In this document: in pieces, positions 9,901 to 19,900 of the stretch
Layout: each line of letters begins with the position of its first letter
Numbering within the stretch: position 1 is the first letter of the stretch
From: Marthasterias glacialis
Lineage: Eukaryota; Echinodermata; Asteroidea; Forcipulatida; Asteriidae
Assembly: GCA_911728455.2 (NCBI GenBank)
Contig: OU452225.1
Coordinates: forward strand, 14,110,731-14,174,730
DNA length: 64,000 nucleotides
Direction of reading: 5' to 3'
Program-made: the position numbers and the translations under genes
The notes under the pieces: model-generated
What the model saw: the letters and a program-made list of their open reading frames with translations, nothing else
What the model was told of the DNA's origin: nothing
Databases searched by the model: none

Positions 9901-12870
9901 TTTGTATTATTATAGTAGTTATTATATTTTTTTTACTTATCAATGGTCTCCATTTTATATTATACCCGAATGATCTTAAATCTAGAAGATTATAGACAGT
10001 CGCGTGTAATTGATGCTGTAATGAAAATTTTTTGCTCGTTCCTTCGTTTGTCCGTCCGTCCGTCAGTGAAAGCCCATATATTCTTATGGTCAGTGATATG
10101 TTTGCGTTCTTGTGGACAGAAAAACAAAAGCTTATTTTATTTTCAATTTAATTGGAGATATTTATACGCCCATACCGTTTTCACGCAAAACAATTGTTGT
10201 TATCTTGACAGGGTCTTGTGACGTGAAGATACAGTTGTAAGCACCGAATCTGTCAGCACCAATGGTGTCAGGCATCCTATATAGTCTGGCACTGACTGAG
10301 CTATGATCTACCTCATACCCTCCAGCTGGTAGATTACTGCCACTACCAGTATCTAGTACACGTTCAAAGGAGACTGTCGCACCAGTGTCACTACCGCTCA
10401 TAAAGCCACCGATGATATGTCGAATTACATCTTGTGCATGCAGTCTTATATTGAAGCAGGTGAAATCAGGAACCGCTCCTGAGAAACAATAGAAGACAAA
10501 TAATAGAAGTAAAATCATTTCAAAGAAAGTTGAAGCCACAAACATAGAAATTATTATGGTACGAAATTAACACGTAACATGTAACCTTAAACTAAATATT
10601 GTTTCTCTTCACCAATAAATGGATATATTTGTCAGGAATAAAATTGATTTAGTTGGATGCGCTGCTCCACTGGGAGCCTAAAATGACAGAGGTTTTCCGT
10701 GCACCTCTGGGAGCGTCTTGTTTGGTTTATACCATGAGTGTTTTAAAAATGCACACTATTATTATTTTTATTACGCCTACCCTATACATCATTCTCTTTG
10801 CAAACAATGGCTACGCTTTACCCTACACCGATGTGTGATCAGATATGCATGTATTCACTGCTCTCCCGTGGACAAACACATCTACAGGTATACTATACTC
10901 GGGTGGGATTCAAACCTACAACACCCACCGATCTGAAGAGTACCGGTATGTCTTACAACTAGGCTACCGGTAGTATAAATAAACCACTCACAGTCTAGCA
11001 AAACAAGGTCTACTGCAAATCTTGTACCTCATAAAATAACTGACTGATTATGATAATCTGTACAGCACAAAACATACATAATGTAATGGGATAAAAATCA
11101 AATATAAGATTTATAGCTTTGAAAATTAAATTTGATTGTGCTGCGACTTTTCCAGTATAATAATGGAGTAAAACTGTACACAGATACAAGTACGCTTAAA
11201 ACTTCCTCACTTTTTAACAGAGAGTGTATTATTTTACAAGCATCACATGATATACAAGTCTGATCTTTATCTGTCATGTTTATGTTTTCCTGTTTCAAAG
11301 AAACAATGATAGTTTAGCTTATAATAAGGTTTGAGGAAGTTGGAGATAATATAATGCACACTTAAATGATTATGTCCCAATACATCGTACACGAAGAAGT
11401 ACTGCCATTTCGGGATGATCGAAAAGTAAAGTGGTGAATTATTAAGACACAGTGGCGTTACAAAAAGACACATTCCGCTCATCACCCAACCACCCTTTCT
11501 CTCAACCCTCGCCTCAAACATCAACACAACCAGTCCGGTAACCGGTCATTTATACTAAAAAGACTGTGTATAAAGGAAAACGTGTGCACAAACAGAAAAA
11601 TCAGGAGATAGCAACGATTTCTTACTCTTGAGATTCCAACTGTCAAATATTTTAATTACAACATTGTCATTAGTTTACTCGGTATGTGAAGCCAAGAAAA
11701 GTTCGCTTCAAGGTGGCATGACATGTTAAACTTGAAGTAGATGGAGAGGCAGATTGGCTTTTTGATCCATTAAAAGGACCTATTATATATAGTCCGGCAG
11801 CCAATAGAACTATTTCAAACCATGTTATAAGTGTCTTCTTTTGTTTTCTTATTTTGTATTTTGTATTTTTTTTTTTTTTTTTTTGGGGGGGGCCAAGACC
11901 TTCAATTAAGAGGAAATTGAAAAGCTACTGGCACTGTGTGAGCTTTGAGGATTTTGAAATGATTAGCATAAACAAAACGGCCGCCAATATGTTGAAAATA
12001 CATGATACATCCTCGAGCCGATAAGTTAACACGCTCTTAAAAATTCTTTCGCTGGAACCAATCCATTTATCACACAAGTCACAGAGGCATGTATCATTAT
12101 CTTTAATATTATGGCATATTATACTGTATTCGTCCTACATTATTCGTCCCATTTTTTCAGTGATTTCAGATTATATAACCAGGGATGGATTTCACAAAAC
12201 TAGCCCTAACTAAGGACCAGTCCTAACTGATGACAAGTCCTATAAGTTAGGACTAGTTACTCATCCTAACTCGAGATAAGACTAGTCCTAGTGCTTTGTG
12301 AAATCCATCCAAGGTATCTATGTGGTGATATGTGATATCATGCGGTTGAATGAACACTTTATTTACATAAATCCAATATGGCTGCAAAAAACTCTAAACA
12401 TGGCCGCCAATTACATCGTATTTTTTTTGCAACACCACAGCCCGAGTTTTTGCCAACCAAGATGGAGAAACTATCAATGCAAAGCAAAAAAAAGAGAAGG
12501 TAATCACTGTATTCAAAAAATTGTTTAGATCTTGTTGGAAACAAACAACCAATAATGGGAAGTATTTTCTTTCAATAGAAAGTTTGCAAAATGTTGAATT
12601 TGGTCAACAAGACTTGATTGTTTTGCTACATTTGGCCGCCCATGCCAACCAGCACGGTTCGTTTATCAACAATAGAAAGGTCTATTTCAGTAACTTGCAA
12701 TGTAATCAGCATACTGAAATGAAAAGAAATGTACTAAAAGTAATTCGAACCGTTACGTTTGACCGAAATGTGAATAACATAATACTCTTACCTCGTGAAT
12801 GGTGCAGAATGGTTAGGACGACTAGGCCAATCAATGCACATCTAAAACCAACTTCTACACGATGTCCCAT
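896..12870 (-). CDS. TIE-like: Gene B: TIE-like receptor tyrosine kinase, ectodomain exons only (3' part off window)
   Basis: Fourteen exons in consistent phase give 2281 nt (760 residues): signal peptide 1-26, Ig-like 27-127 and 128-212, EGF-type repeats 213-416, FN3-type domains 417-747, linker to 760. By comparison with gene A, the TM exon should lie about 80 bp beyond the left edge, so the gene is cut by the window and not by mutation. It is a tandem duplicate of gene A, same orientation, with its start codon about 4 kb past the gene A stop. Differences: Ig1 exon is 18 nt shorter, one EGF cysteine is Arg (exon 5), and exon 7 is 3 nt longer and diverged. Two of its splice junctions sit in tandem arrays (5258-6069, 8951-9835). 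No internal stop was seen. Whether kinase exons follow cannot be told here. Confidence 0.88.
990..1239. mobile_element. MITE with AGGCCGTGTCC termini (gene B intron)
   Basis: Starts AGGCCGTGTCCGAAT and ends with its complement, ATTTGGACACGGCCT; 250 bp, no coding capacity. A second copy sits at the matching place in gene A. Terminal inverted repeats of about 15 bp indicate a non-autonomous DNA transposon; superfamily not determined. Confidence 0.72.
1302..1551 (-). CDS. Gene B exon 13: third FN3-type domain, C-terminal part
   Basis: 250 nt, phase 2 to 0, residues 664-747. [13 protein letters not shown] to [20 protein letters not shown]. Five residues differ from gene A by my reading (for example RKEELP versus HKEELP, TFIVGD versus TFTVGD). 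Donor GTAAGT. Confidence 0.9.
2230..2363. mobile_element. Foldback element, 18-bp perfect hairpin arms (gene B intron)
   Basis: GTGGAACGAGGTGCATGT (2266-2283) is matched by its exact complement at 2322-2339. Pairing resumes outward with GGGGAC/GTCCCC and CATAGT/ACTATG, so the whole 134 bp can fold. Confidence 0.6.
2637..2736 (-). CDS. Gene B exon 12: third FN3-type domain, N-terminal part
   Basis: 100 nt, phase 1 to 2, residues 631-664. [14 protein letters not shown] then [16 protein letters not shown]. Donor GTGAGT. Confidence 0.85.
3103..3310 (-). CDS. Gene B exon 11: second FN3 domain, C-terminal half
   Basis: 208 nt, phase 0 to 1, residues 562-630. [14 protein letters not shown] and [17 protein letters not shown]. 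Acceptor CTTGCAG, donor GTGTGT (gene A has GTATGT). Confidence 0.93.
3981..4187. mobile_element. MITE with about 50-bp inverted repeats (gene B intron)
   Basis: Left end TAGACCAACCCATTTAGCCC and GTTGACCAATCAC pair with the right end GTGATTGGTCAA and AATGAATCGGTCTA. About 207 bp. The right end abuts the region just before exon 10. Confidence 0.65.
4257..4372 (-). CDS. Gene B exon 10: second FN3 domain, N-terminal half
   Basis: 116 nt, phase 1 to 0, residues 523-561. Same residues as gene A exon 10 ([18 protein letters not shown]). Donor GTACGT. Confidence 0.9.
4878..5195 (-). CDS. Gene B exon 9: first FN3 domain
   Basis: 318 nt, phase 1 to 1, residues 417-522. Nearly identical to gene A exon 9 ([36 protein letters not shown]). 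Acceptor CTTCCAG, donor GTAAAT. The bases just upstream of the acceptor do not match gene A. Confidence 0.93.
5258..6069. repeat. 70-bp x 12 tandem array over the exon 8 donor (gene B)
   Basis: Twelve units begin at about 5258, 5328, 5400, 5471, 5541, 5611, 5681, 5751, 5821, 5891, 5961 and 6031. On the minus strand each holds the last bases of exon 8 (GCAAAATGTGTTATG) and its donor GTAAGG. Only the rightmost unit belongs to the real exon. In gene A the unit occurs once (29060-29133). Confidence 0.93.
6054..6107 (-). CDS. Gene B exon 8: cysteine-containing micro-exon
   Basis: 54 nt, phase 1 to 1, residues 399-416: SCPYGQIGLQPDCKMCYG. The last 16 nt plus the donor (GTAAGG) are the first unit of the 70-bp array that continues to about 5258. 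Acceptor TTTGCAG. Confidence 0.82.
6573..6710 (-). CDS. Gene B exon 7: EGF-like repeat
   Basis: 138 nt, phase 1 to 1, residues 353-398. CPDGWFGVKCRQEC, DAVCDKGFGTC and GFRGENC. One codon longer and clearly more diverged from gene A than the FN3 exons. Donor GTAAGT. Confidence 0.9.
6954..7091 (-). CDS. Gene B exon 6: EGF-like repeat
   Basis: 138 nt, phase 1 to 1, residues 307-352. [14 protein letters not shown] and [11 protein letters not shown] as in gene A; CAPGFTGENC at the end. Acceptor CATACAG, donor GTAGGT. Confidence 0.9.
7577..7723 (-). CDS. Gene B exon 5: EGF-like repeat (TIE EGF2 type), one Cys lost
   Basis: 147 nt, phase 1 to 1, residues 258-306. Matches gene A exon 5, including [16 protein letters not shown], but the first cysteine codon TGT is CGT (Arg). 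Acceptor TTTGCAG, donor GTATGA. Confidence 0.88.
8186..8320 (-). CDS. Gene B exon 4: EGF-like repeat (TIE EGF1 type)
   Basis: 135 nt, phase 1 to 1, residues 213-257. [14 protein letters not shown] then CYNGGQC and GECICAPGF. Acceptor ATTACAG, donor GTACGT as in gene A. Confidence 0.86.
8784..9038 (-). CDS. Gene B exon 3: second Ig-like domain
   Basis: 255 nt, phase 1 to 1, residues 128-212. Same [11 protein letters not shown] and [10 protein letters not shown] motifs as gene A, and again no first Ig cysteine. Its 5' part and acceptor form the leftmost unit of an eight-unit array. I take this acceptor as the real one because only this copy runs on into the rest of the domain. Confidence 0.87.
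8951..9835. repeat. 112-bp x 8 tandem array over the Ig2 acceptor (gene B)
   Basis: Eight copies of the junction lie at about 9039, 9151, 9263, 9375, 9487, 9599, 9711 and 9823, period 112. On the minus strand each has the acceptor TTGTAG, then about 85 nt of exon 3 coding sequence. Only the leftmost copy continues into the complete exon. Units vary at a few positions, with an alternation of GGATGAGG and GGGTGAGG. Confidence 0.93.
10176..10478 (-). CDS. Gene B exon 2: first Ig-like domain
   Basis: 303 nt, phase 1 to 1, residues 27-127; 18 nt shorter than in gene A. Begins AVPDFTCFNIRL, ends [13 protein letters not shown] then REN. The middle (HAQDVIRHIIGGF) differs most from gene A. Acceptor TTTCTCAG, donor GTATGG. 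Confidence 0.85.
10842..10976 (-). mobile_element. tRNA-derived SINE-like sequence (gene B intron 1)
   Basis: On the minus strand an A-box-like TAGCCTAGTTGTAAGA (about 10966-10951) is followed by a B box, GGTTTGAATCC (10916-10906). This is the internal polymerase III promoter layout. It lacks a good cloverleaf, so a SINE and not a working tRNA gene. Confidence 0.6.
12183..12310. mobile_element. 128-bp MITE in gene B intron 1
   Basis: Starts GGATGGATTTCACAAA and ends with its complement. The inside is made of CCTAACT / AGTTAGGACTAG stretches that are themselves palindromic, so nearly all of it can fold. Typical of small foldback elements in marine invertebrates. Confidence 0.8.
12792..12870 (-). 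CDS. Gene B exon 1: start codon and signal peptide
   Basis: 79 nt, phase 1. ATG at 12870 has A at -3 and G at +4. Encodes MGHRVEVGFRC, a hydrophobic core (ALIGLVVLTIL) and HHSR. Same length and phase as gene A exon 1. Donor GTAAGA. Confidence 0.87.
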
Positions 12871-15800
12871 CTTTAATGGTACTGACTAGTGTAGGAAAAT
12901 TAGCAAGAAGTAAGTTCGTCCATAACAGTTCAAAGTTACCTATTTCCACCATAAAAACTGAACCATTCAACTATTTTCTAAAGCAAGTCACACGTGTAGA
13001 CAAATATCGATCTGAAAACCAATGTAATTTTAAGTTTAAATACTTAAATGGTGAAATGACAAAGTATACACAACATCGTCCAGAGAATGATCTGCAATTA
13101 CTTAGGTGGTCCCATAGTCAGTACTTCCTTGTTAGATTCCACCAGTACGCTGCTTGGTTCATGTTTACGTTTCTATTGTTGAACGTAGACTGCGGGGTCA
13201 AACAAGCAAATTATCGTCATAACCAAAGTTCAAGAACATAAAATATTAAGCATGCTTGACAAACTTTCTTCAATATGAACCGTTGTTTTAATTTATTTTT
13301 GTTTTATTATATATTTAAATATACATTAGTTTATGTCCGTGTTTTTTTCCTTCTTTTTTTTCAAGCACAAAATGAAGTCATTGTGTATAGACAGTACTGG
13401 CAAACCACAATTGCTCTTTCCTCTTTTGTGACAATGCATAGTCGGCATCCTCTTGTGCCCCCTTAACTTTGACCATAGTTTCGCCGCTGCTGCTCAAGAT
13501 TCAAAACGCAACTTCCTTGCTAAAGAGGTATACATTTAAAATGCGCACAACGCGTATGCATTGTATGTGTAGCAGTAATAACAACACAATAGCCTACACT
13601 AAGCACATAGTGCTTTGGGTAGGCGATTGTTTTCTAGTGACATTGTAGTTAGGAATCTATCCGAAACGAGCACTAAAATTATCAAGCATTTGTAATAATA
13701 TTTGTAACATATATTTCAGGGTGTACAATAATTTGTACATAAAGTTTGCGGCAAAGAGCTATTTAAGTGGTTTTTTCTGTTTCTTTGTTTACATACTTAG
13801 AACATACCTGCTCCTATAATTAAATCCAACAACATTACTCTGTACTGTAAAACACCACTATGTTGGGTCGGATCTCACTCTCTTGAAAACACCAACAGAA
13901 AAAGCATACCGAGGGATATAGAATGTAATAAGAAACTTCAATTAATTGAATGTAAAGCATGGATTAACATCAAGGCATTTATATCAGAACCGCTTTGACA
14001 AATCACCTCAATACACCAGGCGCGAACTGTGTTGGCATCATGTCATTACACCTGTCAATCATCTTGCAGTATTACGTGTTGTCCAATTGTTGTTGCCTGT
14101 ATTGATCTAGTTGGGTTTTCAGGTTTTTGGTGGGGCAAATTATGTACTGTTCTTCAGTCTACAAACATGCATAAGTTCGTAAAAAGACTAATAGACACAA
14201 GCTTTCTGTTTTATCATGGACAACAATATTCACTTAACTGGTTTAGCTATTCTAAAAAACATCATCAAAGTTCCAAGACATTATCTTTTTTGAGACAACA
14301 ATGACGCTTTATATTTAAAACGCGAACATCACGTAATAGATGTAACAGTAACAACGCTGATCGACCACTCAAAACCTCTGTGACATTCCAATGCAAATTC
14401 CTATTGGGATTCCAATACATGTAGCAACAAAGGGTGAACATCTGCTTACCCTGACGTGTCGAATACTGTGGAATACTTTTGTATACCTACTTCTCATACT
14501 GATACTTAACACTACTAGTCTTGACTATGCTTAAACTGTTTCAAACACCAGCTGAAAAACCAAACGGGGCAAAGTGGAATGCAAATAACAATATTACTCA
14601 TTTTAATGAATCTAAAACACTTTTCAACATAGACAACACTTACATGTTGGAGCTTAGGTACATTACTGGTTGGGCGTTTTCGCGAGTTCGATTGTGTCAC
14701 CGTGATGGTAGCTGTTCCGACCAAACTGTAACCGATCGAGTTGTTAGCTCGGTTAGGCTTGGTTTCAATTTGGCTGATTTTGAAAAGTGTGTGCTGAATT
14801 TGGTTAAAACAACTGACATTGACAGATTGAAAGATTACAATTCAATAACGCTATTAAAATGATAAACAGTAAGTGCCTTTATGTGGAAATATAATGGTTG
14901 TTGTTTACCTGTCCATTTTCCCGTAGCTTTCCGAAATTGTTTCAGTCGGTGAACTTCACGTCAGAAAGTTGTTCCATAATATGGAACAGGTTGCCGAAAC
15001 ACTCTACACAGAACTGCCATGCAATCACTCACCCATCAGGGCGAACGCGCACCGCGATGTCATCTTGCATGCAAAATGCACATTGTTTCTTGAAAGATTG
15101 CATTATGTTACATTTTAAGTAAACTAACGCAGTTTTATAAAAATTGCCTACTAGTTGCTCCGGTGTGGTCTCAAGGTTTATGACAGCCAAGGCGTGGCAA
15201 ATCTCAGTTATCTAAGGATGTACAAAGCTCATTTCTAAAGGTACGGGGTCGTATTAGCTGCCGTTGCTTGCGCCATTGCATGACAGGCACCGTATTGGGC
15301 ATGAACCACTCGATGCTATGCTTTATCAAAGGCATTCTTGATCAATTCAAACACATTTGGGTTAAAGATGTTGGGATTATAGGCACGTGCATGCAAACAA
15401 ATCACTGGACAGATAACAATTGCTTATCCACCTGTATATTATTTCACGATCAAAAAGGCATAATTTCATTTCAGTGGTTTATTTAAACTGTCATTTTGTA
15501 ATAAATCCAGGTGCGGAACCTTTGATAGAGTTGATTATAACAATTAAACCACTTCCTGCTGAAAATATCTTTAGTAATAAAATGTCTACTGATAATTAGG
15601 CCTAACTATGTGCGTGCGGTTGATAAATTCGTCCTAATTTCCCTTTGACAATGTTATAAGTAAACACACCTAAAGCGTTTCCATCAAATTAGTTGGTCAC
15701 ATTTCGAGTCAACCACCACCCCCCCGAAAAAGTACATGTTTTTACAGAGTTTGTGTACACGAAACATGGGCATAATTAATATATTTTAATACATTTATAA

Positions 15801-16656
15801 GAGAAGTAAATTTATTAGTATTATATAGTACAAAAAATATTTTAAAAAAGATCATAGCTTTACATAATCCTGTAATGTGCTTACTTGTATATATACAGGG
15901 AAATATGTTGGTATTAGTACATGGTATTTGGACAAATGTGGCACGTGTTGAGATTTTAAAATGTGAGCTTATTATTAAGTTAGTTAAAAAACAAAATCCA
16001 TACAAGGTATTTTCCACCAATACTAACCACGCATCAATAAAATGCAGGTTTGCTCTTTGAAGTAGAACGGAAAATACTAAATTTTACGATTGGATTATAC
16101 AATTATATTGATTAATCTTAAACTGTTGTTTGTTAGTATTGATGCATTTAGCTAAAATTCTATAAGAACGTTGTATGCACTTACGAGAACATGACACATT
16201 TAAGGATACATATTTCAAAATTATCCTGGTAGCTTTCAACTGATGTTTTTACTCATCACCCCCTTTAGTAAACTATCGATGAACGTCAATCTTCTTGGTT
16301 TTTGTGGCTATATATTTCTATGTTGACTGCAGCTGAGCCAAGCAAACAGTCCTATATTAAGCGTATTGAATTGAACTCTTATGAAACGTATACGACTGAT
16401 TTTGATTTATTTAGTCATTCTACACACTACAATATTATCAAAGGAACTGTAAAAGCTCACATATTTTAGAGTAATTTTAAAAAGCTTGCAAGTTGATATA
16501 CCAACTGTTATAGCAAAGCTGTTGCTTTAAGATCAGTTTCAAGTAAAGTTACTGAGTTTTGTAATAATTGTTCATTTATAATTGAACTTGCAAACAGATC
16601 GTTTATCTATTTTTTATAGCTTAGAATTTTATTTAATCATATTTGCGTTATAGCCC
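12871..16656. other. Intergenic region between gene A end and gene B start
   Basis: No gene recognised on either strand. The part next to gene B (about 13095-13240) resembles 36600-36765 upstream of gene A, and so is the likely promoter side. Plus-strand open frames at 12876-13241 and 14521-14862 show no domain and biased residues. Confidence 0.6.
13095..13240 (-). promoter_or_regulatory. Upstream block of gene B shared with gene A
   Basis: Common words with 36600-36765 in the same order: CAGTACTTCCTTGTTAGAT, ACCA, GGTTCATGT and CAAAGTTC. It lies about 230-370 bp upstream of the start codon here. Conservation between paralogues upstream of exon 1 suggests promoter or 5' UTR. Confidence 0.45.
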
Positions 16657-16675
16657 TTTATTGTATAGCTTTATT
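16657..16675 (-). promoter_or_regulatory. Candidate poly(A) signals of gene A
   Basis: Two AATAAA hexamers on the minus strand (16675-16670 and 16662-16657) lie about 185-205 nt after the stop codon. They are the first such signals downstream that I noticed and would give a short 3' UTR. AT-rich DNA makes chance hexamers common. Confidence 0.4.
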
Positions 16676-16859
16676 AGACTGTGTAGTTATTAGCAAAGGC
16701 TGCCTATTTAACTGAGACATTACAAATACTTCTGACAACAAAGTCAGCATGGAATATATGAATCTCTCAACGCTCAACAGTGTCCTGAATAAAACTTGGT
16801 ACTGTATTGTATTCAGCATGAGGTTGGTTTAAGGAGAAACACTGCCCTCAATGTCAGAT

Positions 16860-16934
16860 TCAGTTGTCATCGAATTCACGGCGGATATTCTCGTATGTCA
16901 TGTTCTCAGACTTCACAGGTACTTTCATGTATGT
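16860..16934 (-). CDS. Gene A exon 24: cytoplasmic tail and stop
   Basis: 75 nt, phase 0, residues 1134-1157 and TGA. The tail holds Tyr1135 (YMKV) and Tyr1147 (YENI). Y-x-N is the GRB2 SH2-binding pattern (established knowledge), so this tail is a plausible docking site. Acceptor TTATTCAG. Confidence 0.88.
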   Translation of the reverse strand, partial: TYMKVPVKSENMTYENIRREFDDN

Positions 16935-19900
16935 CTGAATAAATTCAAAGGAATTCAGGAACGTCAACAATGATAATCTTCAAAAAGGTGAGACTGGTAT
17001 TTGAGGTACGGTATCCTAAAATCATGAGGATTTTAGCAATGGAGATGGCATGCTTATTGCATCAATCCATACTAGAAGTATTTAAATTAATTCAAACTTG
17101 ACTTACATGCTCAATGTGACTTTCACCCAATGATGTCAGAATGGACACCAAAGTTCGGAATTCAGGTCGGTTGTTCGGATCTTCTTCCCAACACTTCAAC
17201 ATCAGTTTGTAGCTACAACAAAAGTATGTGAACAAGAAACACTTGTATTCTTTATCAATCTACTTCGTTTCAAATATTAGAGTACATATTATCAAAACTG
17301 TTATACATCGATGTTATAGAAATGCGTTCATCTGGTGATTTACTGTAATCGTTTTACATAAGCTAGCCACAAGCACCTGAATCTTTTTTATTTCCTGCTT
17401 TTGAGTTCCATTAACAGCGCGCTCCCACACAGCTGTGGCCAGTCAGCACGTGACGTCCCCGCCCAAGCCATAATAGACCTTTATCATGATGCCAGCATCT
17501 TGGTCATGCGCCCTGCATCCTATAATAGTAATGGATGCTGATGTTCGTTGTTCAAAAAGGAACCTGACTATTTGCCCTTCCAGCCTCGGTTTCGTTACAT
17601 TGATTTGAATGGGAGAAAAACAAGATGGCTGCACCATGCTAAAGGTATATTATGTGTGCGCACACATGGAATAGTGATAATGGTGAAGTTGACTTACTTA
17701 ATAATGGATACAAAATTGTTGTTTTTATGAGAAGCTCTTCAGATCAACACTCAACAAACTGCTTTTATTTGTAAAGTCAAATATCTATTTCAACATTAAT
17801 AAAAACTTAGTCTGTAAAATGCCAAAATCAGTAAAAGGCTTTTTGTTCTTACATTTCGTCACTGCAGTTATCTGGTTTAGGCATACGGTATCCATTCCTC
17901 AACTTCGTAGCCAACACTTGGGTCTTAATGCCAGAGTATGGAGTCCCACCTATGATTGTTTGTTTTTAAGTAAACACCAACATCAGATTAATCACATTGA
18001 AATAATATTAACAGTTTTTGCCCGTGGAGTTCTAAAACATAACAACAAACACAAACAATAAGCAACAAACAGCAACAAGCAGCAACTATAAACAACAGCA
18101 GCAGCAACATCAACAGCAAGTTTTCTTCTGATAAAGATGACACGTTTTGATGATCATGCACAAATTAATTTAAAATACTCGTTCAGGGCCACGCCACAGC
18201 AGGTAATTTACGAGCAACCAGCTCTGGGTAATTCCTAAGAAGAAAAAAACCCATTTACATTCCAGTTAGCACATTATATTCTTCTAGATTGTAAGACACT
18301 GTATGCTTCTTTTGCAAATGAAACGTTCTTTTTGCGAAGTTGCCTGTAAACATTGCTTTGTTCGACACTGCCCTTAAAGATGAAGTTCCTAGATAACATA
18401 CCAAATGTAGCTATTTCCCAAAGAAGAATTCCAAAGGACCAGCTGAAATAAAAAACAAAGACTAAAACTAAAAACTTTAAGAGCAGCGAAATGTAAGTTA
18501 GGTCTGAAAAGATCCTTGTCAATATTTTCACAAATGTTGCAATACTAAATGAACTGGTCATGTTTGTTTAAATATGCCTGAGTAATGTATATACTTTTGT
18601 TAGATAAAATACATTGGCTGAGTTTTGGTACATTACTTCGGTGATTCAAAATTTCTTTTAATTTAAATCGCTGCATTTAGGACCTTCACTTTACTAGACA
18701 GGTGGGTAATTTTCAGAAGATTGGAGTGGGCAATGACGTCCGCTTTAAATGTTAACAAAGACACACCATGTTAAAGGTCGTTGGTTTAAATCCTAAGTAT
18801 GAATAATAAGGTTTGTATATGCTTACACGTCACTCTTAGTGGTATACGTCTGATTAAACAAAGATTCCAGGGACAACCAGCGTGTGGGAACTCGAGTCTG
18901 AAAAAAAAACATATCAATTATCAAGAAAAAGTAATGACACAGCCTTGAACAAAACTTTGGGATGAATACGCCAAATTTGCACGACTAAACCAGCATGCCT
19001 TGTTCAAGATGAAAGGAGATGGGAAGAGAAAAGTCAACGAAAAAATGTTCTGCGAAAGGGTTGGAGAGTGGAAGAGGTAAAGAAAGCATTGTCATTGTTG
19101 ACTGTCCTCGGCTCATATCCCATTCCATCCTTCCACACTGTCTTCTCATGTGACTTTTTAAAATAGAAATACTAACAGATCTCCTAAAAGAATTTCATCA
19201 ATAAGCATTACGGAATTCGAATAGGGCGTTTCCATAGGCGTAAGAGAGGGGTTGTTTTGCCCGAAAAGTTTACACAGATAAGAACATAAATACCAATTTC
19301 TATTAACGAGTCTTTTTATTTGTTTTCTTTTTGTCTTCTTGCTTAAGCTGAATTTTCCCAACTGTTTTGCCCGAATGTGGGGGGGGGGGGGGGGGGGGGG
19401 GCGCAACTGCCCCTGTCCCCGGCTCGTACGCCAATGGGCGTTTCAGTAGCTTCCAATATTGATGTATTCTGGTTTCGTCAAATCGACGTTCAGGGAAAAG
19501 TTGGCATGGGTGCTGATACCCATATTGTCAATCATTTTTACCTTGGATTGTTGCACATATACGTTTTCTCCTCGAGACAAACCGAAATCAGAAACTTTTG
19601 CAACCAGATTGTCATCCAAGAGTATGTTCCTTGCCGCCAAGTCACGGTGTATGACCTATAAAACGGATTCAAGAAGTGTGATTCAAACTACAATTCACCA
19701 GAGTTTGCCCCGGGAAATCAATTTTTCACATCTTGTACGACATTTACTGAGTTTGCATTTGTCAACCAATTAAAGTCTGTGTAAAATGCACCATTGTAAA
19801 ATGAAGCTTAATTTGTCAGATCTCCAAAGGGCAAACCTTTGGTGGTGCTCTATATTGTAAATCTATATTTTGAAATCCCAAAATTTACACAGCAGTTGAA

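Larger units (their letters stand above)
9836..12791. other. Gene B introns 1 and 2
   Basis: Holds exon 2, a SINE-like piece (10842-10976), the 128-bp MITE (12183-12310) and a T-tract running into G9 (11865-11892). Otherwise AT-rich; no further exon is needed because exons 1-3 join in phase. Confidence 0.6.

Noticed and set aside
12521..12889. Plus-strand 122-residue open frame
   Set aside because: It overlaps the signal-peptide exon of gene B on the opposite strand and shows no domain.
14521..14862. Plus-strand 113-residue open frame in the intergenic region
   Set aside because: No recognisable motif, no neighbouring exons with splice sites, composition like the surrounding AT-rich DNA.
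17403..17540. Possible MITE (CCGCCCAAGCCATAATAGACC)
   Set aside because: It resembles one end of the 3981-4187 element, but I could not find the matching inverted end nearby.
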